Assembly (NCBI RefSeq): GCF_018967865.2
Contig: NZ_JAHLZY020000001.1
Coordinates: forward strand, 1,550,001-1,614,000
Length of the DNA stretch: 64,000 nucleotides
From: Hymenobacter siberiensis
GTDB lineage: Bacteria > Bacteroidota > Bacteroidia > Cytophagales > Hymenobacteraceae
Direction of reading: 5' to 3'
The notes under the pieces were generated by a model. That model worked only from the letters and a program-made list of their open reading frames with translations. It did no database searches and had not been told where the DNA came from. Positions 1 through 7,492 of the stretch are shown piece by piece (position 1 is the stretch's first letter; each line of letters begins with the position of its first letter). The position numbers and the translations under genes are program-made.

Positions 1-1
1 G

Positions 2-352
2 GAAGACTACATTAAACTGTCGGTGCGCGACGTGAAGGATGCCGTGGTCCCGGCCAAGGAGGAGCCCGGCATAGTGCTTATGAACCCGCCCTATGGCGAG
101 CGAATAGGGGAGGAGGCCGAAATGACGGCGCTGTATAAGACGATTGGCGATTCGCTGAAGACGAATTTTCAGGGGTACAATGCGTTTGTGTTCACCGGGA
201 ATCTGGAGGCGGCGAAGAGCATCGGGCTGAAGCCGGCGCGGCGCGTGCCGCTGTTTAATGGGCCGATTGATTGCCGGCTGCTGAAGTATGAGCTGTACCG
301 GGGGTCGAAGCGGGAGCCGCGGGCGGCGCAGCCAGAAAACCTCACCCCCTGA
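2..352 (+). CDS. C-terminal part of THUMP/RlmL-type class I SAM-dependent rRNA methyltransferase (5' truncated by window edge)
   Basis: The frame is open from the window edge and ends at TGA 350-352. The visible part carries the N-P-P-Y catalytic motif of N-adenine/N2-guanine methyltransferases (VLMNPPYGERIGEE, about 30 residues after the edge) and the family's C-terminal segment ending near KYELYRG. This fits the methyltransferase half of THUMP-domain RNA methylases of the RlmL/YpsC group, which use SAM to modify 23S rRNA; the exact target base is not deducible. The last residues (about ENLTP) and the stop codon are supplied by the left arm of the inverted repeat at 338-380, so the repeat has replaced or extended the native C-terminus. 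The N-terminal THUMP domain is outside the window. Confidence 0.8.
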   Translation, partial: EDYIKLSVRDVKDAVVPAKEEPGIVLMNPPYGERIGEEAEMTALYKTIGDSLKTNFQGYNAFVFTGNLEAAKSIGLKPARRVPLFNGPIDCRLLKYELYRGSKREPRAAQPENLTP

Positions 353-507
353 CCCCCTCTCCAAAAAAGAGGGGCACCGGCATTGCTCGGATGTAAATTT
401 TGATGAGTTTTTGAATTGAGCTTTCAGCCTTTTTAAGGCTGAAAGCTCAAAATCAGGGCAGGTCCGGTGCCCCCTCTTTTTTGGAGAGGGGGTCAGGGGG
501 TGAGGTT
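338..507. repeat. Inverted-repeat element with internal stem-loop (DUF559-associated palindrome)
   Basis: Two arms of about 43-44 nt (338-380 and 464-507) are inverted copies differing by one G insertion; the arm core reads CTCACCCCCTGACCCCC. A second perfect hairpin lies between them (GAGCTTTCAGCC at 418-429 pairing with GGCTGAAAGCTC at 437-448). A third copy of the right arm occurs at 962-999 in direct orientation, with a few substitutions. The whole unit can fold as a long cruciform or serve as a bidirectional terminator between the methyltransferase and the next ORF. Confidence 0.85.
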
Positions 508-999
508 GACGTCAGGCGGTACTACCTTACCCGTATGGAAACCCCGCCCAAACTCAGCGGCCCGCAGGAACACATTTACACCACCGACCCCCATACTTGG
601 GACAAGCGGCTAAAGGCCTACGCCCGCGAAAACCGCAAAGCCCCCACGCCCGCCGAAAATCTGCTCTGGCAGCAACTGCGCGGCAATAAGATAGGTGCCA
701 AATTCCGCCGCCAGCACGCCATCGACTTTTTTATCGTCGATTTCATCTGCGTGGCTGCCAAGCTCACCATCGAGCTCGATGGCGAAATTCACGCTGCTCC
801 CGAGAACGCTGAATACGACCTCGGCCGTACCTTCACGCTAACTGAATTAGGCTACTGCGAACTGCGTTTCACCAACCAGCAAGTGCTAACCAGCTTAGAC
901 GCAGTCTTAGCCCAAATTACTAAATTCCTAAAAGACAACCTTATAGAACGACCGTCTGACTCCCCCTCTTTTTTGGAGAGGGGGCCGGGGGGTGAGGTG
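338..999 (+). mobile_element. Putative DUF559 endonuclease cassette flanked by palindromic repeats
   Basis: A single DUF559 (Vsr-like, restriction-endonuclease fold) coding module at about 535-960 is bracketed by the inverted repeat 338-507 on its 5' side and by a direct copy of the right arm (962-999) on its 3' side. Both right-arm copies are read in the same frame, as LERGSGGEV before and FLERGPGGEV after the module. The nuclease module shows the family signature PAENLLW, the FRRQ motif, IVDF and IELDGE, so the catalytic acidic residues appear intact. The cassette sits between a methyltransferase gene, whose last codons it supplies, and recQ, to which it is fused in frame. That it moves, and that DUF559 acts on the repeat, are inferences. 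Confidence 0.55.
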
Positions 1000-3237
1000 A
1001 CCCGCTCGAACAACATGCCCGAATTAGCCCCCGCTCCGCCCCTCGCCGCCGCCCGCCAGGCCCTGAAACGGTACTACGGCTACGACAATTTCCGCCCCAT
1101 GCAGGGCGACATCATCGAGCACATTCTGGCCGGTAAAGACACCGTCGTGCTCATGCCCACCGGTGGCGGCAAGTCCGTCTGCTTCCAGATTCCGGCCGTC
1201 GTTTCCGATGGCACCTGCATCGTCGTATCTCCCCTCATCGCCCTGATGAAGGACCAGGTGGAAGCCCTGAAAGCCAACGGCATCGCGGCCGCCTACATCA
1301 ACAGCAGCGTGGGCCAGAACGAGGCCAATGACATTGCCCGCGCCGCCACCGGCGGCTACCTCAAGCTGCTCTACGTGAGCCCCGAAAAACTGCTGAGCGA
1401 GGGCTTTATGCAGTTCCTGAACCGCATCAATATCAGCCTCTTCGCCATCGATGAGGCCCACTGTATCTCAAGTTGGGGCCACGATTTCCGACCCGAGTAC
1501 ACCAAGCTGGGAACCCTGCGCACGCACTTTCCCAACACGCCCATCATCGCCCTCACGGCCACGGCCGACCGTCTCACCAAGCGCGACATCATCACCCAAC
1601 TCAACCTGCGTGAGCCTCGGGTGTTCTTATCGAGCTTTGACCGGCCCAACATCAACCTCAACGTGCGCCCCGGCCAGGACCGGGTGGGCTCGGTCATCGA
1701 CTACATCGGCCGGCACCCCGAAGACCCCGGCATCATCTACTGCCTCTCGCGCAAAACCTGCGAAACCATTTCCGCCAAACTCGTGGCCAAGGGCATCAAG
1801 GCGGCGCACTACCACGCCGGCCTCACGCCTTTGCAGCGCGGCAAGGCCCAGGAGGCTTTTTTGCAGGATGATATTCAGGTGATTGTGGCTACCATCGCCT
1901 TCGGCATGGGCATCGACAAAAGCAACGTGCGCTGGGTGATGCACTACAATCTGCCCAAAAACATCGAGGGCTACTACCAGGAAATCGGCCGGGCCGGGCG
2001 CGACGGCGCCCCCAGCACCGCCATCCTGTTCTACAGCTTCGCCGACGTGATGCAGATGCGCGAGATGGTGACCAAGGATGTGCCCGCGCGTCAGGCCCAG
2101 CTCAACACCGCCAAGCTCGAGCGCATGCAGCAGTTTGCCGAAGCCGCCAGCTGCCGCCGCAAAATTCTGCTCAACTACTTCTCCGAAACCCTGCCCCAGG
2201 ACTGTGGCAACTGCGACATCTGCCGCAACCCGCCCACCACCTTCGACGGCACGCTCATTGCCCAGAAAGCCCTGTCGGCCGTGTTCCGCAGCCGGGAGAA
2301 AGTCGCTATCAATCTGCTGATTGACATTCTGCGCGGCATGCGCAACCAAGCCGTGCTGCAAGGCGGCTACGACCAGATAAAAACCTACGGCGCGGGCTCC
2401 GACCTGCCCTACCTCGACTGGTACAGCTACGTGCACCAGATGCTGAACGACGGCCTGTTCTACATTGCCTACGAGGAAGGCTACGCCCTGAAAATCACCG
2501 AGCGCGGCCACGAAGTATTGAAGGGCCAGCTCGCCCTGCCGCTCAAGAAGTTTCAGGTGGCCGAGAAGGCCGAGAAGACCACCCGCGCCGGCAAAAAAGC
2601 CGCCAACGCCGTCGCCACTGCCGCCTTCGGCACCCCCGAAGCGCAGCTGTTCGACAAGCTCCGCAAGCTGCGCAAGCAGATTGCCGACGAGCAGGGCGTG
2701 CCGCCCTACGTGGTGTTCTCCGATGCCACGCTGCAGGAAATGGCCGCCGAGCGCCCCGTCAACCGCGTGGGCATGCTGGGTATTTCGGGCGTGGGCATGA
2801 AGAAGTTCGAGACCTACGGCGAGAGCTTCATTCGCCTCATTCTGGAAGATGGCGGCGGGGCCGTACCCTCCGATTCCGACAACATGTTCAGCGAGCCGCG
2901 CCCCCGTATTGCCGTGGCCGAAAAGCCCGTGAGCGACTCCGAGGATGCCACCATCCAGTTCCACCAGATTGGCCTCACCCCCGAGGACATTTCCGAGCGC
3001 CGCGGCCTGGCCCTGAGCACCGTGAAAACCCATCTCTACAACGCCTACGCCAAAGGCCGCGAGCTGCGCATCCACGACTTCACCACTGATGCCGAGCTGG
3101 CCGAAATCTTCACCGCCCGCGCCCAGCTCGGCGGCGACCCCACGCTGCGCGACCTGTTCGACCACCTGCGCGAGAAATACGACTACTTTCAGCTACGCAT
3201 GGCCGCGCTGTATCACAGGCGTTTGCGCGGCCAGTAA
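535..3237 (+). CDS. recQ: ATP-dependent DNA helicase RecQ, ORF fused in frame to an upstream DUF559 module
   Basis: One continuous frame runs from ATG 535 (open back to TTG 481) to TAA. Codons 535-960 encode the DUF559 nuclease-like module. RecQ proper probably starts at ATG 1015, giving about 740 residues. From that start: Walker A PTGGGKS near residue 50, DEAH box (IDEAHCISSWGHDF), TATA motif III, GRAGRDG motif VI, the RecQ zinc-binding Cys set (CRRKILLNYF, then CGNCDICRNP), winged helix, HRDC-like region (VFSDATLQEMA) and a C-terminal helix-turn-helix extension. RecQ is a 3'-5' DNA helicase in recombination and repair. Whether a DUF559-RecQ polypeptide is made or RecQ starts internally at 1015 cannot be settled by reading. 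A LexA-like regulator follows downstream. Confidence 0.9.
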   Translation: METPPKLSGPQEHIYTTDPHTWDKRLKAYARENRKAPTPAENLLWQQLRGNKIGAKFRRQHAIDFFIVDFICVAAKLTIELDGEIHAAPENAEYDLGRTFTLTELGYCELRFTNQQVLTSLDAVLAQITKFLKDNLIERPSDSPSFLERGPGGEVTRSNNMPELAPAPPLAAARQALKRYYGYDNFRPMQGDIIEHILAGKDTVVLMPTGGGKSVCFQIPAVVSDGTCIVVSPLIALMKDQVEALKANGIAAAYINSSVGQNEANDIARAATGGYLKLLYVSPEKLLSEGFMQFLNRINISLFAIDEAHCISSWGHDFRPEYTKLGTLRTHFPNTPIIALTATADRLTKRDIITQLNLREPRVFLSSFDRPNINLNVRPGQDRVGSVIDYIGRHPEDPGIIYCLSRKTCETISAKLVAKGIKAAHYHAGLTPLQRGKAQEAFLQDDIQVIVATIAFGMGIDKSNVRWVMHYNLPKNIEGYYQEIGRAGRDGAPSTAILFYSFADVMQMREMVTKDVPARQAQLNTAKLERMQQFAEAASCRRKILLNYFSETLPQDCGNCDICRNPPTTFDGTLIAQKALSAVFRSREKVAINLLIDILRGMRNQAVLQGGYDQIKTYGAGSDLPYLDWYSYVHQMLNDGLFYIAYEEGYALKITERGHEVLKGQLALPLKKFQVAEKAEKTTRAGKKAANAVATAAFGTPEAQLFDKLRKLRKQIADEQGVPPYVVFSDATLQEMAAERPVNRVGMLGISGVGMKKFETYGESFIRLILEDGGGAVPSDSDNMFSEPRPRIAVAEKPVSDSEDATIQFHQIGLTPEDISERRGLALSTVKTHLYNAYAKGRELRIHDFTTDAELAEIFTARAQLGGDPTLRDLFDHLREKYDYFQLRMAALYHRRLRGQ

Positions 3238-3526
3238 AGTGAGGTAAGCTTTCGCTTGCCGTTTGAATTCAGGTCGTTATCAGAGCTCAAAAAGCCTGAT
3301 AAATCAACCACATAAAATCTGCGAACCTCCGCGTTACCCTCGGCGAACCTCCGCGAGAAAAAGCAAAGGCGGGGAATTGGGAGCCGAAAGACAAATTGCT
3401 CGACGCTAAAGTGGTGGGCAGAAATTTATTAGCTAAGTGAATTAGTAACTTCGCACTTGCGTTGCTAACTTCACCAGCCGAATCCGCGTTGAATCCAACG
3501 CCACTCCCGGCTGCCGCCTCCCACCG
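3238..3526. promoter_or_regulatory. recQ-repressor intergenic region with possible operator at 3442-3468
   Basis: The first half holds a degenerate dispersed repeat (two copies of GAACCTCCGCG at 3322-3354; a related ACCTCCGCG pair lies at 41849-41870). About 60 nt before the next ATG is an imperfect palindrome, TTAGTAAC (3442-3449) and GTTGCTAA (3461-3468), separated by 11 nt with one mismatch in eight. The position and symmetry would suit an autoregulatory operator for the downstream LexA/CI-like repressor; this is inference. Confidence 0.35.
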
Positions 3527-4363
3527 ATGATAAATACCAACCTCAAGTTTTGCCGGCGCGAGCTCGCCCTCACGCAGGCCCAGATGGCCGAAAAGCTCGG
3601 CATCAAACGTTCCCTGGTGGGTGCCTACGAAGAAGGCCGCGCCGAGCCCCGCCTCGCTACGCTCGTCAACATGGCCCGCCTATTCGGCATCACGCTCGAC
3701 CAGCTCGTAACCACCGATTTCAGCAAGAAGAAGAACACCAAAATTATCGGTTCGTTGCCCGCGCCCGACCCCAACGCGCTCGATTCTGATTCCGCCGACG
3801 ATAACCCCGAGCCGCCTACGCCGGCGGCTGGCGGCCGGCTCCGCGTGCTGGCCTTCACCGTGGATAAGGACCAGAACGAGAACATCGAGCTGGTGCCCCA
3901 GAAAGCCGCTGCCGGCTACCTCAACGGCTACGCCGACCGCGAATACCTGGAGGTGCTGCCCAAATTCCGCCTGCCCATGCTCTCGCAAACGGGCACGTAC
4001 CGCGCCTTCGAAATTGCCGGCGACTCGATGCTGCCCATCGCCAGCGGCACCGTTATCGTAGGCCGCTACGTAGAAGAATGGGCCAGCATTAAGGATGGCA
4101 CGCCCTGCATCGTGGTGAGTTCGCGCGACGGCATCGTGTTCAAGCGCGTGTTTAATAAGATGCGCTCCGGGGCCATGTTCGTGCTCCACTCCGACAACCC
4201 GAATTTCTCGCCCTACGACGTGAAGGCCGACGACGTGCTCGAAATCTGGGAGGCTAAAAGCTACATCAGCAGCACGTTCCCCATTGCCGAGCTCTCGCTG
4301 GAGCGTGTGGCCAGCCTCGTGCTCGACCTGCAGCAGCAGGTAGCCCTGTTGCGCAAAGCATAA
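3527..4363 (+). CDS. XRE-family repressor with LexA/CI-type S24 self-cleavage domain
   Basis: 278 residues. Residues 7-65 form a Cro/CI helix-turn-helix (LTQAQMAEKLGIKRSLVGAYEEGRAEP). A charged, Pro-rich linker at 70-105 leads to an S24 peptidase domain. The catalytic pair is visible: Ser167 in GDSM and Lys206 in IVFKRV. An Ala129-Gly130 bond lies 37 residues before the Ser, matching the Ala-Gly autocleavage geometry of LexA, CI and UmuD. It is likely a DNA-binding repressor inactivated by RecA-stimulated cleavage or a similar signal. It resembles phage repressors, but no phage genes are adjacent. It lies downstream of recQ, which makes a DNA-damage link attractive but unproven. The start is the only good ATG; a palindrome 60 nt upstream may be its operator. 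Confidence 0.85.
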   Translation: MINTNLKFCRRELALTQAQMAEKLGIKRSLVGAYEEGRAEPRLATLVNMARLFGITLDQLVTTDFSKKKNTKIIGSLPAPDPNALDSDSADDNPEPPTPAAGGRLRVLAFTVDKDQNENIELVPQKAAAGYLNGYADREYLEVLPKFRLPMLSQTGTYRAFEIAGDSMLPIASGTVIVGRYVEEWASIKDGTPCIVVSSRDGIVFKRVFNKMRSGAMFVLHSDNPNFSPYDVKADDVLEIWEAKSYISSTFPIAELSLERVASLVLDLQQQVALLRKA

Positions 4364-4497
4364 CCTGAAACTGCTTCCTTAAATAAGGTCATAAATCCCT
4401 TTCGACTTTCGGAGGGGATTTGCTGTGCGGGGCAAGGCCAACTTCCGGCCCGGCCTGCGCGTATGGTAGGCACGCCATGTCCTCTCGCTCTCACGCT

Positions 4498-5220
4498 ATG
4501 CTCAAGTACATTTCCGCCGCCGACCGTCACCATGCTGCTCCCGCTGCCTGGCTCAGTAGCTACTTTCTGTTTTCGTTCGCCGATTATTTCGACCGCGCCA
4601 ATATGCACTTCGGGCCGTTGCGCGTGTTCAATGATGACAGCGTGGCCGCCCAGTCGGGCTTTCCGCAGCATCCGCACTCGGAAATGGAAATCGTGACGCT
4701 GATGCTCGACGGCGAAATCACGCACCAGGACACGATGGGCAACAAAACGACCATCAAGGCGGGCGAAGTACAGCGCATGACCGCCGGGACCGGCCTGGCC
4801 CATTCCGAGTTTAACCGTCAGGATACCCCCCTGCATCTCTACCAACTGTGGTTCATCCCCAGCCAGAAGGGCCTGGCCCCCAGCTACGAGCAGAAAGACC
4901 TGGGCTTCACCAGCGGCAACAAGAACCAGCTGGTGCCCCTCGTAACCGGCCAGAAAGTGCTGGAAGACGTGGTGTACATGAATTCCAACAGCACGGTTTA
5001 CTGGTCAAATCTGGACGAGGGTGAGGAAATTGAGTTCAAAACTTTCCCCATTCGCCTCACCTTCATTTACGTGAAGCAGGGCTCCATTTTCGTAAACGGC
5101 ACCGAGCTCGGCCCCAACGACCAGGCCCGCATGACCGACGACGACGTGGTGCAGATTCGCGCCGCCAAAGACGCGCAGTTTATCCTGATTGACCTGCCTT
5201 CGTCAGAATCGAATTATTAA
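4498..5220 (+). CDS. Pirin family bicupin protein
   Basis: About 240 residues from ATG 4498 (MLKYISAADRHH); an alternative ATG at 4477 adds seven residues. The N-terminal cupin has the pirin signature HPHSEMEIVTLMLDGEITHQD followed by GEVQRMTAGTGLAHSE, supplying the metal-binding His/Glu set. The C-terminal half is a second cupin with less conserved residues. This architecture resembles YhhW-type pirins, some of which act as quercetin 2,3-dioxygenases in vitro; physiological roles are generally unknown. It is cytosolic, with no signal peptide. It is transcribed alone, convergent with the outer-membrane protein gene downstream, from which it is separated by a strong 24-bp-stem hairpin. Confidence 0.88.
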   Translation: MLKYISAADRHHAAPAAWLSSYFLFSFADYFDRANMHFGPLRVFNDDSVAAQSGFPQHPHSEMEIVTLMLDGEITHQDTMGNKTTIKAGEVQRMTAGTGLAHSEFNRQDTPLHLYQLWFIPSQKGLAPSYEQKDLGFTSGNKNQLVPLVTGQKVLEDVVYMNSNSTVYWSNLDEGEEIEFKTFPIRLTFIYVKQGSIFVNGTELGPNDQARMTDDDVVQIRAAKDAQFILIDLPSSESNY

Positions 5221-5232
5221 GATTTAAGCCAC

Positions 5233-5304
5233 AAGCCACAAGCTCCAGGCTGCAAGCCTTTTCCGAAACAACGGAGAAAGCTTGCAGCCTGGAGCTTGTG
5301 GCTT
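5233..5304. terminator. Bidirectional hairpin between convergent genes
   Basis: A perfect 24-nt inverted repeat: AAGCCACAAGCTCCAGGC begins the left arm (5233-5256) and the right arm is 5281-5304. The 24-nt loop itself partly pairs (CTTTTCCG with CGGAGAAAG). It lies exactly between the stop codons of the pirin gene and the minus-strand outer-membrane protein gene. There is no long T-run, so it may act as a transcription barrier or mRNA stabiliser rather than a classical terminator. Confidence 0.65.
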
Positions 5305-5321
5305 AATGAAAGCTGATTAAC

Positions 5322-6227
5322 CTAGAAGTTATACGTGATACCGGCCGAGTAGCCGGTGGCCTTGCCAATGTTGCGGCCGGCCACGTAGGTATTGGCCCCC
5401 AGCGTCAGGCCGAAGCCGTTGGTGATGGGCCGGTAGGCGCTGGCGCCCAGGCGGAGATAATTGACGCGCGTGGAGGGGAAAAAGCCGTTGAAGCCCTGGG
5501 CGGCAATGTCGGTGCCGCCGTTCGATTCCTGGAAAGAGGCATTGCCTTCGAGGTAGATTTTGGGGCCTGCGTAGCCCAGCTTGGCCTCGCCCACAAGGGC
5601 ATCGGGCACGGAGCCGGTGCGCAGGCTGTAGCCCACCTGGGCCGTGGCAAACACGCCCGAGCTGGTTTTGAGGTGCGCCACGCCGGAGGCCGTGTACTTG
5701 GTGGCCCGGTTGCCGATGGCGATGATGTAGCCGTAGCCGGTGTTGCTCTGGTAGTCGCTCACCGGGGTGCTGAAGCTGACCACGCCCAGCAGGTCGAGGA
5801 TGCTGCTGCCAATTTCGCGGGTGTAGGATTTGAACTTGAGTAGGGCGGTAACGTCCTGCAGGCCCTGGCGCACGTTGGTGTAGCCCTGCGTGGAGTAGTA
5901 GGAGTTCAGGCCATCGATTACCCCCTCCGCAGCGCGGCCTTTCGACTGAATGTAGGGCAGGCTGATAACGGCGTCAATCTTGTCGGATAGGCCATAGGTG
6001 CCGTAGAGATTGAGCGAATTGACGCGTACCTCCTGAAAAACCGGCACGCCCGATATTTTTTCGGGGGCTAGGTACACATCGGTATAGCGCTCGGCCGTGC
6101 CCGACACTACCACCGAGCCGTGGCCCTTGCCCGCCATAAAACCACTCACCAGGCTCTGCCCCCGAGCAGTGGTAGCCACGCCGGTAAGTAAAAAAACACC
6201 ACAAAACAGCTTGGAAAAATTTTGCAT
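5322..6227 (-). CDS. Secreted outer-membrane beta-barrel-like protein, unknown function
   Basis: 301 residues from the ATG at 6227 (MQNFSKLFCGVFLLTGVATTARGQS), chosen because it gives a clean Sec signal peptide; the frame extends upstream to 6296 without one. The mature part alternates polar and hydrophobic residues in amphipathic strands, rich in Gly, Tyr and Ser, and ends in a C-terminal strand YSAGITYNF with a terminal Phe. This is typical of outer-membrane barrels such as the MetA-pathway/transporter-like porins of Bacteroidota. No substrate can be named. Convergent with pirin and divergent from the fasciclin gene. Confidence 0.65.
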   Translation of the reverse strand: MQNFSKLFCGVFLLTGVATTARGQSLVSGFMAGKGHGSVVVSGTAERYTDVYLAPEKISGVPVFQEVRVNSLNLYGTYGLSDKIDAVISLPYIQSKGRAAEGVIDGLNSYYSTQGYTNVRQGLQDVTALLKFKSYTREIGSSILDLLGVVSFSTPVSDYQSNTGYGYIIAIGNRATKYTASGVAHLKTSSGVFATAQVGYSLRTGSVPDALVGEAKLGYAGPKIYLEGNASFQESNGGTDIAAQGFNGFFPSTRVNYLRLGASAYRPITNGFGLTLGANTYVAGRNIGKATGYSAGITYNF

Positions 6228-6439
6228 AAAAACAATAAATAAGAAACTACTATTAGGGGTAGCCTGGCTGGGTATGGCCAAACAAAAACAGCTCATTTAG
6301 TCTATTCTGATGCAATTTACGGGTGTGTTTAATGGAACAGATTTACCTTAGCGCAATCCGATGGCTTTATGAAATCATTTATATTCAGCAATTTGAGTTG
6401 AATGAACTTGTTAGCACGATAAAAACAATAATTTACCCG

Positions 6440-7438
6440 ATGAAAAAATATCTTCCCATTAAAGCCGGTTTGCTGGCATTGGGCCTTTTAGCCATGAATG
6501 GCTGCGCCAAGAATAAAGAGGTTGACCCTTCCATCACCAATATTGCGGTTACCAATCCCGATTTTCAGGAACTGGAAGATGCCGCTATTCGTGGCAACGT
6601 GGCCGTGCTGCTCGGCAACAAAAACGAAGACCCGGCCAGCGGCGGAAAGTTCACGGTGTTTGCGCCCACTAATGCCGCTTTCAGCCGCCTCGGCCTCAAC
6701 ACGGCCCAGGACCTGGGAGCGTTGCAGCAGTCCTTTTTGCAGAGCACCCTCTATTACCACGTCTTCAGCGGGACGCTGGCGGGCAGCGCGCTCACGGCGG
6801 GCAGCACGTCTGGTTCGGCGCTGGGTGTCACGCGGCGCATTATCCGGCGGGCCGATGGTACGCTATATGTCAACGGCTCCAAAATTCTGGGTACCGATGT
6901 GAAGGCGGCCAACGGCCTGATTCACCCCATCGACAAGGTGCTGCTGGCTACGGGTGTCGATATCCTTAATTCGGCGCTGGCCCTGCAAAGCAGCAAGGTT
7001 TTCGTGAAGCCGGAGCTGACATTTCTCGTTGAAGCCGTGGTATATTGCAACCTGCAGGGGGGCCTCACGGGGTCGCCCGGCAGCGCGCCGCTCACCGTAT
7101 TTGCGCCCACCGACCAGGCGTTTAAAGACCTTGGCGTGCTGCTGGGCGTACCGCTGAATCAGCCCAGCGACATCCGCAAGCTGCCTGTGGCTACCGTGAC
7201 GGCAGTGCTGCTCAACCACGTAGTTGGGGGTGCGCAGGGTGGGAAATTCACGCCCGAATTACCCGAAAACACTTCGGTGGCCTCGGCTGGTGGCGCACCG
7301 GTGGTGCTGGGAGGCTTCCAGAGCGGTGTGCTTACCGTGAAAGGTGCCAGCAACACGGTACCTGCCAACATGGTGATTCCGGACGTGCAGTGCACCAACG
7401 GCGTGGTACACGTGATTGACCGCGTGCTGCTGCCATAA
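6440..7438 (+). CDS. Fasciclin (FAS1) domain lipoprotein with two FAS1 repeats
   Basis: 332 residues starting at ATG 6440, which opens a lipoprotein signal peptide (MKKYLPIKAGLLALGLLAMNGC) whose lipobox Cys is followed by AKNKEVDPS. Two FAS1 domains follow: the first with GKFTVFAPTNAAFSRLG near residues 75-95 and a YYHVF motif, the second with PLTVFAPTDQAFKDLG near 215-235 and NHVVGG. Each ends in the conserved hydrophobic stretch ahead of IHPIDKVLLA or VHVIDRVLLP. FAS1 proteins are cell-surface adhesion modules; this one should be anchored to a membrane facing the periplasm or outside. The frame upstream of 6440 is open but non-conserved. Confidence 0.88.
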   Translation: MKKYLPIKAGLLALGLLAMNGCAKNKEVDPSITNIAVTNPDFQELEDAAIRGNVAVLLGNKNEDPASGGKFTVFAPTNAAFSRLGLNTAQDLGALQQSFLQSTLYYHVFSGTLAGSALTAGSTSGSALGVTRRIIRRADGTLYVNGSKILGTDVKAANGLIHPIDKVLLATGVDILNSALALQSSKVFVKPELTFLVEAVVYCNLQGGLTGSPGSAPLTVFAPTDQAFKDLGVLLGVPLNQPSDIRKLPVATVTAVLLNHVVGGAQGGKFTPELPENTSVASAGGAPVVLGGFQSGVLTVKGASNTVPANMVIPDVQCTNGVVHVIDRVLLP

Positions 7439-7492
7439 GTAGTTAATAATCATGGTTTTATTGCTTAGGTCATGAGTTTGCCTTAAATTGAT

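Noticed and set aside
1627..3165. 512-codon antisense frame across recQ
   Set aside because: GC-rich codon-position artefact opposite a well supported gene; the translation is Gly/Ala/Val-rich with no family features.
3320..3361. CRISPR-like short repeats (ACCTCCGCG)
   Set aside because: Degenerate, irregular spacing and only two units; looks like a dispersed Bacteroidota intergenic repeat rather than a CRISPR array.
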